Below, in pieces: positions 1 to 12,700 of a DNA stretch of 64,000 bases. The notes beneath the pieces are model-generated. The model worked only from the letters and a program-made list of their open reading frames with translations, did not search any database and was not told the DNA's origin. Position numbers and translations under genes: made by a program. This DNA comes from Ulva prolifera (lineage: Eukaryota > Chlorophyta > Ulvophyceae > Ulvales > Ulvaceae): contig CM041204.1 in the NCBI GenBank assembly GCA_023078555.1, positions 2,270,985 through 2,334,984 of the forward strand, written 5' to 3'. Each line of letters begins with the position of its first letter. Position 1 is the first letter of the stretch.

Positions 1-603
1 GCACGGATGGTGTATGCGCGTGGCCAGAAGGGTGCGCCGATGTAGACGGTCGGAGCGAGGAGGAGCCAGGGAGGTGGCTGAGGGGGTCTAAATTGGCAGC
101 AGTGTGTGTGCTGTTGCAGCTCCCCAGAGAGGCGGTGGTGAGCGCGCGGCTCGTGCCGTCCGCCGACGCGGGCTGGAGGCGACTGGGAGATGGCACCGTG
201 GTGGTGGCAGCAGCAGCTCGTCGCGACTGCGATCTGGGCAGATGCCGCCTGCAGGAATAGTCAGTGGTGAGGACGTGGTGAGGATGGGATTGGAATTAGT
301 GATGGTGAAGTAGCCTGGGAAGCAGCCTCTGCTCATGCATGTATTGGTGAGTCTGTATGCATGCAGTGCAGTATGCAGCACTAGAAGTGGCTGAAACACT
401 GAGGATGACCTCAGATGATGCCACAAAAGGAGGCACTCATAGAGCCTACACACATGAGCTCCATGATGGCCATTGTGAGTGAAAGGGGAAGGTGCCTGTC
501 ATAGTCACAGACATATATGCCTCAGCTGCTTCCTGCCAGGTTCTAGCAGCCAGTGTGAAATACGCTCTCAAGAGCAGGAATGCCAGAAGAAAGGATCTAA
601 ATG
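1..603. other. Left-edge sequence, no gene seen
   Basis: Short frames are open on both strands, but none shows a recognisable motif. It lies downstream of the minus-strand kinase stop codon at 604-606 and may hold its 3' untranslated region. Confidence 0.4.
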
Positions 604-3408
604 TTATCTGGAGAACCTGGGCACAGGTGCAACGCAGCAGCATGTGACAGCATGGAAGCGATGCAGCAGCATGTGGCACACGCCACGTAGCACATGTACG
701 GAGGCAGAGGCGCACTTGAACGCGAGGATCCAGCTGTGCTGCAGCAGCTGCGACACTGTCGGCCGGTGCGCCGGGGCCTTTGTGAGGGCCCACTTGATGA
801 AGTCCGCCGCGGCCGGGGGCAGCCACTGCGGGATCTTTGGCGCCTCGTAGAGCACCGCCCGCACCGACGCCTCCCGCGTGCTCATGCCGAACGGCGGGTA
901 GCCGACGAGCAGCTCAAACGCGAGCACGCCACACGCCCACGCGTCGACCTTGTCGGTGTACACGAGGTACGCGTTGTGCTTGTTCTCTTCTGGGACCCGC
1001 TTGTCCGGGCAAACAAGCACCTCTGCATGTCATGTCTCACTGTGGGACTGTGTTGCGGAGGCAGGAAGGACAGAGTTGGAGGGGCAGGTAGCAGTCAACG
1101 CACGGGCACCGGACACCAAAGCCACTGGCATAGAATTGTGTGCCTCAGCAGCGGGGCTGCAGAGTGTGCAACAAGGACAGGCGCGGCGAGGCGGGCAGCG
1201 CCGCGGAATCAGCGAGCAGCGAAAGAACACAAATCCAGCACAGCGCAGATGGTCTTCAGAGCGTGTTGCACACGAGCGAAGTGCGCGAGAGAGACAACGG
1301 ATGTACGGGTCAGGGCGTACTACTGAACCATGACCAGATGTGCCATGGTGCAGAGGGTGTGCATGTCAACATGTGTGTGGCAAGCCCTGCTGATCATGCT
1401 GTGTGCATACTAGGCATGGCTGGCTGGCTGGGTGCTGCGCCTCGGAGGGTCAAGGTGTCAACTCATGAGAGTCAGATATATGCTTGTCTACTTGATGAAT
1501 CGTCCTGGACGCAACACCAGCCAGCCATGCGTGCAGTGTGCACACGTGTGGGAGAGCATCACATGCCGACCTACCACTGCGCCGACGCCTCGGCCGCACC
1601 ACTCACAGCAGAATTACAGTGCCACACACCGCAGCACTGCCAGAGGCACGGCAGCGTTGGATCACTCATATGCCGCTAGCGAGTAAGTGTGGGGTTGACG
1701 GACAGCTCCTGGACGCATGGAGCCAGGCCCGCACAGCGTTTGGATGTGCACTTCCTCTGGCAGCTGAGCGCAGACTACATAGCCTCCTCCACCCCCCAGG
1801 ATGCTGCTGGGGGTTACACGGATGCGGCGTGGGCGGGGGTTGATCGCACCTGGGGACATGTAGTCTAGTGTCCCGAGGCGAGTGACGGGCGCCTCGTGGT
1901 TGGCATCCACCGACAGCCCAAAGTCCGCGATTTTCAGGGTGCCGTCAGTGGAGAACAGCGTGTTCTCGAGCTTGATGTCTCGGTGGATGACGCCGAGGGA
2001 GTGCATGTAGGCTAGGCCCTTCATGAAGGGCGTCATGATGCGGGCGACTGCATCGGCTTCCTTCATGCGGCCCCCCATGTGCCTCAGGAGGTCAAACAGA
2101 TCACCCTTAGCTGCGTACTCGATGACGAGCACCACATGGTCTGCGTCCTCAAAGGCCCCGAACTGCAGACCGGGAAACAGTTGTGGTCTAAAGGAGGGGG
2201 AATTACTGTTCCCTGTTGCAATTGGGTGAGTTCCTTGCATGACTACCATGGCTCTGTGATCCTGAGCTTGTTTAGCTGTGTGTGAGGCTGAACCAAGCTT
2301 ATGGAGAGAGGCGAGCTGCGGATCAGGAAACAGGTATGGGCTGTGTGGGGAGGGGACTCCCTAGGAGACCGTCGGTGGATGTGGTGGGTGGAGACGATCA
2401 GCGTATCAGAAACACACGGATCCTGTTGCAGCAGGAAGACTTTAAGAGGTAACATCATGAAAGCTTGATGAAAAATATATATGTACAAGCAGGTGTACAG
2501 AACAGAGTGCAGATTGTTCATCTGAGTCAGAGGCTGGCTGCAACCAGGCTCAGGAATGGGAGACAGTAAGCTTACAGGGAGCACATCGTGATGACTGTGA
2601 CACTGACATGGCGGTACGCTACCCAAAGAATCTGCAGTTGAGAACCAAAATGTATCAAATCAGTACTGTGGCAAATCAGTACTGTGGCATGGCAAGTGTG
2701 CAGGCAATTGTTGATCAGAGTTGGGCTGGGGGCATCTGTATTGGTCTGTACAGATGCCCCCAGCCTCAAAAGCTCTGGCAGATGGCTGTGCTACTCCCGT
2801 ACATGGACATGGACACGTAGCGTTTCTGGCAGGTACAGGTTATCTAAAGGATCGCCCAGGCGACAGGACAACAGGTGTGTGAGGACGTCACAAGGCAGCC
2901 TCTGGATGGCCTGATCATACAGTTGCCTCAGCAGGACAAGCATGGTAGCAAGTGATGATGACCATGCAAATAAGGGACTCGGACATGTTCAGAGATCCGG
3001 CTGAGAGGCGGAGCAGGACGTCGCAAGCTGCGATATGGCAAAGCATATTGTGAGGCAGTGCGGTAGACAACGGCTTACCAGGGAGATGATGTTTGAATGA
3101 TTGAGCTGCGTATGGATGATGACCTCCCTCTGGACCTGATGCGCATTCAATGGTGTCATCTTAGCCTTGAAATACAACTTCAGGGCTACACATGCGTTGG
3201 TCCTTCTATATATTGCCTGGTACACTGCTGATGCACCACCGACGCCAAGCTTCTTGACAAGGACGAAATCGTTCAAACACCATCCTGAGCCCTTCTGCTG
3301 CAGCTCTTTTGGACAGTAAGGCGATATCGCCAGAGTCTGAGCTGTCTTGCTCATCCTGCAGGCAGACTCCAATGCGTTGCTGCAGGGCTGCAAGCATTTC
3401 ATTGGCAA
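604..3408 (-). CDS. Aurora/CALK-like Ser/Thr protein kinase
   Basis: Three exons, phase-consistent: 3408-3079, 2162-1850 and 1022-604, giving 353 residues. Seen: glycine-rich loop LGVGGASAV at about residues 54-62, VALK lysine at 77, catalytic loop HRDIKLEN at 170-177, DFG at 190-192, SPE in place of APE completed across the second splice, and a VDAWACGVLAFELL helix F followed by GYPPF. The domain runs nearly to the C terminus. The N-terminal lead (CPKELQQKG then WCLNDF) and the RVPEENKHNAY insert after SPE resemble the algal aurora-like CALK kinases, which act in flagellar and cell-cycle signalling; that role here is inference. Donors are gtaagc and gtgcga. A further 3' exon after HSWIL cannot be excluded, because the last 30 or so residues do not look conserved. 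The start at 3408 is the first in-frame ATG; an ATG 18 codons later is also possible. Confidence 0.85.
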
Positions 3409-6400
3409 AGCAAGCTGTCACGCAGGCCAAATGACGGGCCACGCGCTAATTGAAACGCTATTTTTATACCGATGAGGTAGGTGAAGTGCAGAGAGCCGGA
3501 AACCCTCCATGCGACTGCACCGAGCTACATAGACCACGCTGCAGGCCAGGGACATCCCCGGGCATGGACTAGGACCATCAGCAGAAAAGAAATATGTCAT
3601 AAGAGATACTCCAACATCATCCAAAATTTTCGACCCAGCAGACAAGGCAGTAGCGACTTCCGCCCCATCAGCGTGAAACGTGCGATCGACACAGAGCAGC
3701 AACCAGAACGAACAACCAGCACCCGACGCGTTACCACCACGACAGTGTATCGTCATCACAGCGAAAATCGTCACGAATTCAGAAGTACATGGCAGAGTAG
3801 CAACAGCATCAACGCTCTTAGCGTGCTGGCACAACGACGTCGATGCGCACATGGTGAGGAAAGGCTGGACAGCAGATGAAGACCAGCACGCTGCAGCACA
3901 CATGATACGATTGCAGGTAGCATGTGAAACATCTACAGCTGAACACAGTCATAAGCTACACCTGGCCGTTTCTCAAGGCTGCATGTCGCGTCAAGCATCT
4001 GTGCTGGCCCCACCTATCGCAAGCCCTACCGCGGTCTACCCAATCGAGGGAGTCCGCGTTGTGAAAACGACCTAGTGTCGTACGTACTAAACCATTCAAG
4101 TGAACATGAGATTATGCTAGCATCAAAACTAGATTGAGAGGCAGGGGTTTTGCACGCCGGGTGAGCAGGACGGCATGCATGTCAAACATGCAATCGTTGT
4201 AGCTACGCAAGCTCCATGCTTCGTTGCTATGTAGCGACGCGAATGAGTGATGAACCTGTCTGTGGTGAGCATCGCTGGCAAACGTACCACCAAGGCTACG
4301 TGTCTCGGAAACAATTGAGCATGTCCGCATCAGCTGCGTTGCGGATGTTGGACGTCCGCCTACCGGGGCACATAAAAAAGTCAAACAAGACCTCAGATAT
4401 ACAGATCGTAAAGTGTATTCGTGTAGGGATTGCGCACTTTATGTCATCAATTTCCTTCGCTGCGCTACCGTCCATGGTCGATTGGATACTTGGGCGACTC
4501 CCGTCGACCTGCACGACGAACTGATTTGAGCTCAAGAATGATCGGAATCCAAGCTGCATGCTAAGATGGCCTCTACCGTTGAGAGACGAGTGTACATGCA
4601 GCACAAAGCTGTCCAGCGCAGCAATGGTTGATCCAAAGACCGGCATCATGCTGAATTACCACGGACTTCAATACGTTCATTCATACACAGTCCGCAGGAT
4701 AAGTCATGGATCTTTCACAACGATGATTTGTCGGCAGCTGGCAATTGGGCTTTCAAGACACCAACTTGGCAACTCACGACCAACGCAATCGCCAGCAAAC
4801 ATCCATAACAGCGTCACATCACCACTCACGCGGAAGAAAGATGCAGTCACCAGAGCGGCTCGACAGGTATCCGAACACAGATTCATGGTTCGCACGCCAA
4901 CACTTAGCGCGGTGCCTTGGCTGTATGCACAACGCGATGGCGATCCACCAATTGCTTGATGCTACTCAAAACTCAAATATCGGGTATGAAAGCTTAGCCA
5001 ATAGCACAAGCGAAGGCTGCCCCTATGACCACCCTCGCAGAAAGTATCTGCCCAACACCGCTGTAGCTGCTGCATATATAATGGAGCAGCGCATTCTCGG
5101 AGCTGCGCCCGCGATATGCACGAAAAGCTCCGAATTCATAGGCAAGCGGTCGATAAGTGGCCGCGACGTCTACAGCTTCGCGCGTGAGTAAGTTGCGCCT
5201 GTCGCGCGGCCCCAACAGAAGCGTCGGTTCGCAAACGGTCAGCCTCTCGCTGCTTGACAAAACATGTGCAGATAAACATGGGGGTACACCTACCTGTAGA
5301 AGCTGGCTGTTCTGTCACAGTCGTATCATGCTGTTCTCGGACCGATGTAAGCTTCCTCGGGTGGCCCGGAAACCGGCAGGCCACGACCTGGCCTTGAGCA
5401 GCGCAGATAGCAGGCCAGTTCACTGACAGTTACGATAATAAAATCAAAAGGAGTACGTATGAAGAGATGCTGAGCTCGAGTGTAGCCAAATGTCCGGAAA
5501 CATGTCAATCAAGAACGCTGTGGAGAACAACCAGGAAATGCGCTGAATACTCTGTTCAGTGGTGGCCTTCACCCCGACAAGTACTCTGATAGATATCAAA
5601 GTATTCTCCGTCCTCAATCCAGCTACGCCTGTGCCGCGATGAACGGTAGATGACAAACAAATACCGCGTCAACTCAACAGCAGTGCAACTCCGGTCGGCC
5701 TGTGAGCCCAGGCACGCAGGGTGATGGGTTGCATATGTGCAGCGATCGTGGATCAATAACTATGACGACCTGCGGCTGCAGCGGGAGTGGAATGCCGAGG
5801 TGCAAGCGCGAATGGACGAAGCCAGAGGCTGCATGGCAGCATCAGCATCGCGCGCTGCTTACGTGCTCACGCGGTGCCACACCACGAGTTCGATCGTTAC
5901 TGATGCGCTGCTCAACAAGATTTGCGATTGCCTTGGAATAGCTCAGTCACAGCTGCAGACCCCCGGTACAGTGCCAACCAGGCTTTCAGCACTCTGGAAG
6001 CTTGGCCACATGGCATGGAATTGTCTGACGTGCCTTAAGCACGCCTCACCATTGTGCACCGAAAGGCCGTGAGCCGAGTGGGAGATCTGCATGCAGCACT
6101 ATGCCGTCATCGAGGTTGTTGCCATTGCCTACATGCACACTGCATCAATCATGGTCCACATGCGGTAGGTGGCCTCATCTGATGCGCTCAAGTCTGGAAA
6201 ATGCAATGTCCCTGCTGCGATGCAGACACAGCCACTGCCCAGAAACCTCCTTGCGCTGTTCGTCAGCCGTGCGGCAGCCACCGATGCCGCATCCCGGATA
6301 AGTGGGACAGCGACGTCTCGACGCCAACACGCCGGCTGAGGATACTTTGTGCGTGGATCGGTGTCACGTCCCGCCGACACCGGCGTGATCTATCTCGCGA

Positions 6401-9400
6401 CCTCATCGTGCCCGCGATGTTCATCTCTTGGAATGCCCGTAGTCAAGAGCTCTTACAATCCCGTCGCGTCGACGGCAATGTGGCAGCTGGCGCATCCGCT
6501 CTGAAGTCCACGTGGGCTGGCCAGTCATATGGAGTCATCTTGGACACGCTAGAGCTCGGCGTGACAGGCGTGGTTGTGACCGCAACGCCACGCCGTGTGT
6601 CGAAACCTGGAGGATACAAACGAACACAACGGCAAACACGGTGGGTGTCTTCGGCCAGATCATGCGCCAGTCTTCTGCAATAGTCAAATACACTGTAGAG
6701 AACTGTGCCTACATGCGCGGAATTGTAAGCCACAAACTTGCGCATCCAGATGCTGCCATGCTCGTAGGCGCCCGGGTGCTGCGCTGCGCTATGAGTTCCT
6801 TGCCTGAGTTCTGCAGCCTCATGGAATCCATGCTCCAAGGAAAATACGAACGCGGTGTTACCGAAGGAGGGCCATGCTGCCAGCACCGTCCTTCAGCATA
6901 CCGTTCACCAGTCTCAGTCAAAGACCTCGACGTTATCGTGAAACTGTTCGAGCCCCGACCATTGTAGCTACCCAAAACACCTCAGCAGTGCTCATTGTGA
7001 CAAGGCTTTCGGCAGATGCGGCCAGTGGTCAGTTCCCCGTGTCATCGCCATGCTTATCTGGGTGGCAACCAACCAGACCGCCTGCTGTCAGAACTTGTCG
7101 CGGTGGCCCCGTGTTGCACCCTTCGCGGCAGATTGAGCTGCTAGATATCCTGGTAGAAATTCCGCTTTACTACTGCCTGGGGACATTGCCAGGCTCCAGG
7201 CAGCGTTCCCATGCCAGTGGCACCCCATCAGGCCTCGAGACTGGAGCACCCACTGCGTCGCCTTGCATGCAATCCTGTAGTGCTCGCCACCAGGGCACAT
7301 CCCCAAGGGAGCAGAAATAGCCATGCTCAAGACCTGAGTAACTGTGTCAACATGTGGTGAGGTGAGGCTATGTACAAACTGCACAGATGGTGCAGGGCAC
7401 AATAGAACGTGCTGCTGTGGCATTTTGGAGGTCCTCAGCTGTTCTAAGGCCAGTCGTCAGAGCTGGCCTTGTCCTGCAGCTGTACACTTGTGCCTGTACA
7501 TGAAAAGTCCTACAGCTGGGTTTGTGCAATGCAAGCCAATGCCGTAATCATCAGAGGTGAGAGGATGGGAGGTGCCACATGAGCCGCTTGCATCATCTCT
7601 GGTCCTTGTGGCACTGCTTGCATGCTCTCTAGGCTGCCCTGCTCAGGCTCTGAGAGCCTGGCCAAACTTGGTGTGTGAAACGAATGTCGTCCGCAACCAT
7701 AACCATGCAGTGTTGCCCATGCATGCTTGCCCCACTTATATCCCAATTACAGCGCATCATGCATGTATGCATGTACCAGTGTGGCTGGTGGAGGTGGCGG
7801 CAAGCGGAAGGTGGGCTCCTGGGAATAATATTTGCACCAATGTGTGCGACCAAGCAATTGCACTCAGTGAGCCATTTTGGAAGCATGAGCCGATTGCATC
7901 AGAACAACTGTGCTAGTGGGGGGGGGGGGGGTTGTAGTGTCCACGCAGCATGCGCAAAGCAGCTAAGCAGCCGTGGGCAACGAGTGCGGGCAACGAGTGC
8001 GGTGATCAGGTCAGCTATCAAGATATATGTGTGCTGGCACCGCCTGTGGCACCGGCGCCCGTGTCCAACTGAGGTTTTGTGCTGGCCTGCCCACCCAAGA
8101 CAATCGTGGGGTCACCCTGAGGGAGTGCCGACCTTGTGGCACGCGCGTGCGCAGGAGTGAGTGGAGTGGGTACACTATGTTGAGCTACAAGCGCCAACCC
8201 GGGGCAGGCCTGGAGGATCATGTGTCAACTGCTGCGGATGGGATGCATACATATAGTGGTGCTCGAGTGGCAGCTGACGCTCCTTCAGAACACATCTCAA
8301 GCGATGCAGCGTTGCAATGATGTAGGTAAATTTACAGCAGTTCAGCGGGGCTTGCAATGGGGTGGGTACCCCGGGGGTGATCGCGTGCCAGCCCCGGGGC
8401 AGGGAGTGGCCCCGCCCCAGTGCTTGCCACCGCATGACCGTGGATGCTCATACCTCCTCGGCTCTGATATCAGCGCTGCCGTGGGTATGGTGTGGCGTGT
8501 GGTGAGGGGGGTCCGTGTTTTCCGGACCCGCTGCCATGCTACAGGCAGAGGTCGGCGTGGTGCACCGCGGCGGCAGTGGCCACGAGCAGGAGGCTGTGCT
8601 CAGAGGGGGCAGAGAACAGTGGTTGAAGCATACAGAAGACAGTGGGCGGCAACCCACGCGCAGGAGCGTAACCGAGAGGTTCCACAATTGATGAGTTGGT
8701 TTCAGATCACCCTGCTGCTGCAACAGTTTGAACCTGGGTGGTGAGTCGAGCCGGGCAGGCCGGTGGTGTCCACCAACTTCATGAAAGTCTCTTGAACAAC
8801 ATCATCCGCCCTGTCACAACAAGGAATATGTATCAGTGTACCTCTGCCTCTCGAGATGCATGGAGATCTGGGGCATGCCATTGCAGCCCGGCGCATGCGC
8901 CTTTGTTGTGGCTCAGGTCCATCACATGATACACGGGGGACCTGTCATGCGGCTGAGCTTGTGTTACAAGGACAAAGCAAGCAAGGCAGGTAGCACCGCG
9001 AGCAGCAGGCTGAGGTTGTGTTTCACAGCTCAAGTTGACATGCGATGCCAGATTGCCCCCACACGTCCAGCTCTGGATGTTGCAGCTTCAAGCAACCCGG
9101 AATTACTGGAATTACCACTTCCCAAGGTCACACACTGAGTAGCAATGCACATCGCTGTGATTGCACGGTGCTCGCTGGTGGCTGCAGTGCCACTGGAGGA
9201 GCTTGGTGTACGCTGAACTGGCACCACCTGGAGCCCGGACAAAGGCGCCAGAAGGCCTGCAATTGCGCGGTCGAAGTCGCACCGGCACAGCGTGGAGTGC
9301 TGTGGAGTTCTGGGCCACACGTACAAGGAGCTGAAGTAGACTGGGGCCGCTGTGACAAGTTGTTTTGCCAGCGAGGCACCGTATGCGTCCAGCAGCTCGA

Positions 9401-9703
9401 CTTGCACGCATCAATCGCGCTGTGTGCATGGCCACGGCTACCTCTCAATTCCCATCAAGCCGTTGTGTATGTACTAGACGTTAATGCTTCAACAAGTAAT
9501 GTGTCGATGTACTGTTTTCCTCCTATGCGCAAGATATGATTGGCACGTGCAGCTGTGATGCACTTTGTACGTCCTCCGGTCCCAGCGTGCTGATCAAGGA
9601 AGTTCGCGCGGATGCAGGCGCCACGAGATGCGCGCTCTGATGTAACTTACATGAATAGACTGTAACTAGCGAGTTTGGTCTTGTCTCATCAGGTGGATGC
9701 AGC
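3409..9703. other. 6.3-kb interval without recognisable gene
   Basis: Frames up to about 170 codons exist on both strands (for example 8220-8744 plus and 9030-9407 minus), but none shows a protein family motif or a chain of phase-matched exons like those of the neighbouring genes. Base composition from about 3.4 to 7 kb is visibly more AT-rich than the exons. The interval separates divergent genes (the kinase to the left, the WD40 gene to the right), so both promoters must lie here. A 14-base G run sits at 7918-7931 and one copy of a short dispersed repeat at 8963-9010. Confidence 0.4.
8963..9010 (+). repeat. Short dispersed repeat, copy 1
   Basis: The block starting TGTTACAAGGACAAAGCAAG recurs on the opposite strand at about 51218-51262 with only a few mismatches, and in a more diverged form at about 1165-1200. 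Three copies outside exons suggest a degenerate repeat family of unknown class. Confidence 0.5.
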
Positions 9704-12700
9704 ATGGCGGTGCACTTCAAGTCCGTCACAGAGATGCCCGTTGCGTTGGGCCCCGCGCAAGGAGGGCTTTGCGCATGGTCGGAGGACAACGTCATCGCAT
9801 ATTGCTCGCAGCGATCGATTTCCTTACTCCATGCTCGGCGGCTGCAAGAAGGACAAATGGTGGCAGCTATCGACCTGGGCGACAAGCTGCCTTACCTGGA
9901 CAGGCGGGGTGGTGAGAACAGCCTGCACGTGAACTTGGCTGCGATGACCTGCCACTCGTACAGGTGACCTCTGTTCAATTTGTACTGATTTGAATCCCGC
10001 CTGCTGAGGCTTGTGTGCTGCGAACATCACGGGAGTGATGGATTTTCTGAGCCCGCGTGCAGACCCCACGATGACAGAAAGATATACTGCGATCTCGCCA
10101 AAGGGATGTCCTGGTCTCCATCTGGTATGGCTCCAGACGGCGGCTGTGTGCTCATCGTGGTGAATATCAGTGGCCAGGTATGCATAGCAATGCCAGAGCG
10201 ATGCACTGGATTGTTCCTGAATACGGATGTTCAGAGCACACGCATCGGCATGCCCCCTTTTAAACCATTGTGCATATGTGTTGGTGTCTGCGAAGTCGTC
10301 ACGCAATGTTCGAATCTCTCGATAGAAGCCAGCCACAGGGATGGGACTTGAAGCGTGCCTGTGCCATCTCACTGGATCACACTGACTGTTGCAATTCAGC
10401 TCGGCCTCAGGAAATGTGTCGCTGTGTGCACACATCGCGCTTGGAATAGCAGTGTTCATGCCTGCCTTCTGTGCAGGTTGTGCTGTTCGGAAGGCCTCAC
10501 GACACACGAGATGTCACATGGCCAGCCCTCACAAGTCTGTCTGACAGGCTCGGCAAGATACTGATGACAGCAGAGGGCACAGCCTGGCTGGCCGCCCTTG
10601 CGGGCCCTGGCGGTTCAGGTGTGCTCCCATGTCCCACTCGCCCCCATGGCCACTGCTTCAGCCTGAATCACCCCACAGCCATCCCAGGCACATGTGATGT
10701 CACCTGTAGCTATGCTGGCATCGCCCCCACCTGCCAGCTCTGTTGCTTCCAGGTGCATCGCTATCCCAATACAAACAGCGCAGACATCCCCTGTCTACGT
10801 GGGACCGCAGCACCTGAGTGGGCGGGGGATGGGTGGGGGTGGGGGGGGACTTTACGGGACCGTTTGATTTATGGGACCATTTTGACGAACGGTAGGGGCG
10901 GGTGCGATTTTCGGGACTTCAGCGGGGGCTGTGACAAACTGGCCCCATACAGGACGGCTCCGCGGTGGTGCGGGCCCAGCCCGGGGTCAAGGCAGCGACA
11001 GCTCCGATGTAGAGATGCTGGACTCGGCACCCACGTCACCACAGCACGCGGCGCGCTCCCGGCCGGCCGCCGTCGCTGCCGCCGCGGCAGCAGGCCCCCG
11101 CCGCAAGGCCGCGTCCGCCACCCGCGCCGGCGCCGCCGCGAAGCGGCGGCCCAGCCGCGGCGACGCTGCCGCGAACGCCGGTGCGCCGGCTCCGCGGCCC
11201 TCCCCCCGCACCACCAGGCGTAACGCTGCCGCGCCTGCTGCGCCTGCTGCGGACGAGTCGGAGCAGCCGGCGGAAGTGTCGCCGGATGGGCTCGCGGAGA
11301 TGACCGCGCTGCTGGAGCGTGGCGCGATAGGCTCGCCCGCGGCTCTGCAGGGCCCCCCGCCAGGCCGCAGCACGGAGCAGCCCCCTGTCACCACTGCCGC
11401 ACCCAGCAGCAGCAGCAGCAGCAGCGGCGCCTCGGACGGCGAGGAGGGCAGCGGCGGCAAGGGGGGCAGGGAGGGCGGGACACCGGCGGCGGCGCCGGTG
11501 CGAGGCAGAGGGCGCGGCAGAAAGGGCGGGCGGGGGACGGCGCGCGGCGGTCGGCGCGGCGGCAGCGCGGGCCGCGGCGGCGGCCGGGGCCGCGGGGCGG
11601 CACCCCAGGTGGCAGACGACGCGGTTGCGGAAAAAATCGCGACGCACACGGACCTCGAATCGGCGCCCACAGGCGAGGCTACGGTACGCCGCGACCAGCA
11701 CGCATGTAAGTGGAATGCGTGGCAACAGGTTGCTTGCCGTCGGCCTCATTCACCGCCAACGCTGAAGCAGACTGCAACCCTCGGGAGCACCCGTACTGTC
11801 CTGCAGCTGCACCCATGCTCACATCCGGCTCGCAGGACATGGCCACGCAGATCCTGATTTATTGTACTGCACTGTCCGCTCTGCCCAGCGCGGAGTGTAG
11901 CCCTGCCACAGCTCTCCCTATATCACATCCCTCCTGATGTGGCTCCGCTGGGGCCGACCACACAGTTGCTCATGCATCCGGCACAATGTCGCCCATGCAT
12001 CGAGCGCAGCGCCTCGTCCATGCATGGAGCTCACTGCCGGCCATGCAGGTGGAGGTGGAGCCGCTGCCCGAGGGCCTCGCTGACGAGGCAGCCCTCGAGA
12101 AGGCGCTGCGGCGGCGCGTCATACATGCGTTCCATGCATTGCACATGCGCCTGTCGGAGGAGCTCCGCGCCGAGATCTTCGAGCTGTACATTCGCACCTC
12201 CAACTGCCGGCGCATCCCCCTGTGCGCCCCCGCACCCCTAACCCCGCACCCCTAACCCCTGACCCCGCACTCCTAACCCGCCCCCCGCACCCTGCCCCCT
12301 CTTGCTTTCGGTGCACCACTCGTAGCTGCCACGTCTGGTAGGTTGTTTGCTGCGCTGCCATGCATTGGCCCGAGTCCTTGTGATGAGTACCTGTGATCAC
12401 GCCTCATGCGGCCTCTGCCCACATGTGCCATGCATGATCTGCCCAGCCACGGCGCTGCCGCTCCGCTGCCTGTGCGCTGCTGCGCGTGACGGCCGACCGC
12501 CCTCAAAGCTCTGTCACAGCAGTTTCACTACGTACACTACTGTACCAAAGTAAGTCCATCGACATGCATGGGTTTTCCAGGTACTCAGCTAGGTGTATAT
12601 AACCAGTAGTTTTCAGGGTGACTGGCCCAAAAAAATCAGATTTATTAGACCTAGACCCAATGTGACGCTGCCATTTCTGTCGTTGGACTTGGTTTAGTAT

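Noticed and set aside
10840-10950. Repeated GGGAC/TTT units before exon 4 as a promoter element
   Set aside because: It lies within an intron with no other promoter feature; low-complexity duplication is sufficient.
10987-11749. Long minus-strand frames of 227 and 237 residues opposite exon 4
   Set aside because: They are mirror frames of the GC-rich plus-strand exon with Pro/Ala/Arg low complexity and no splice chain.
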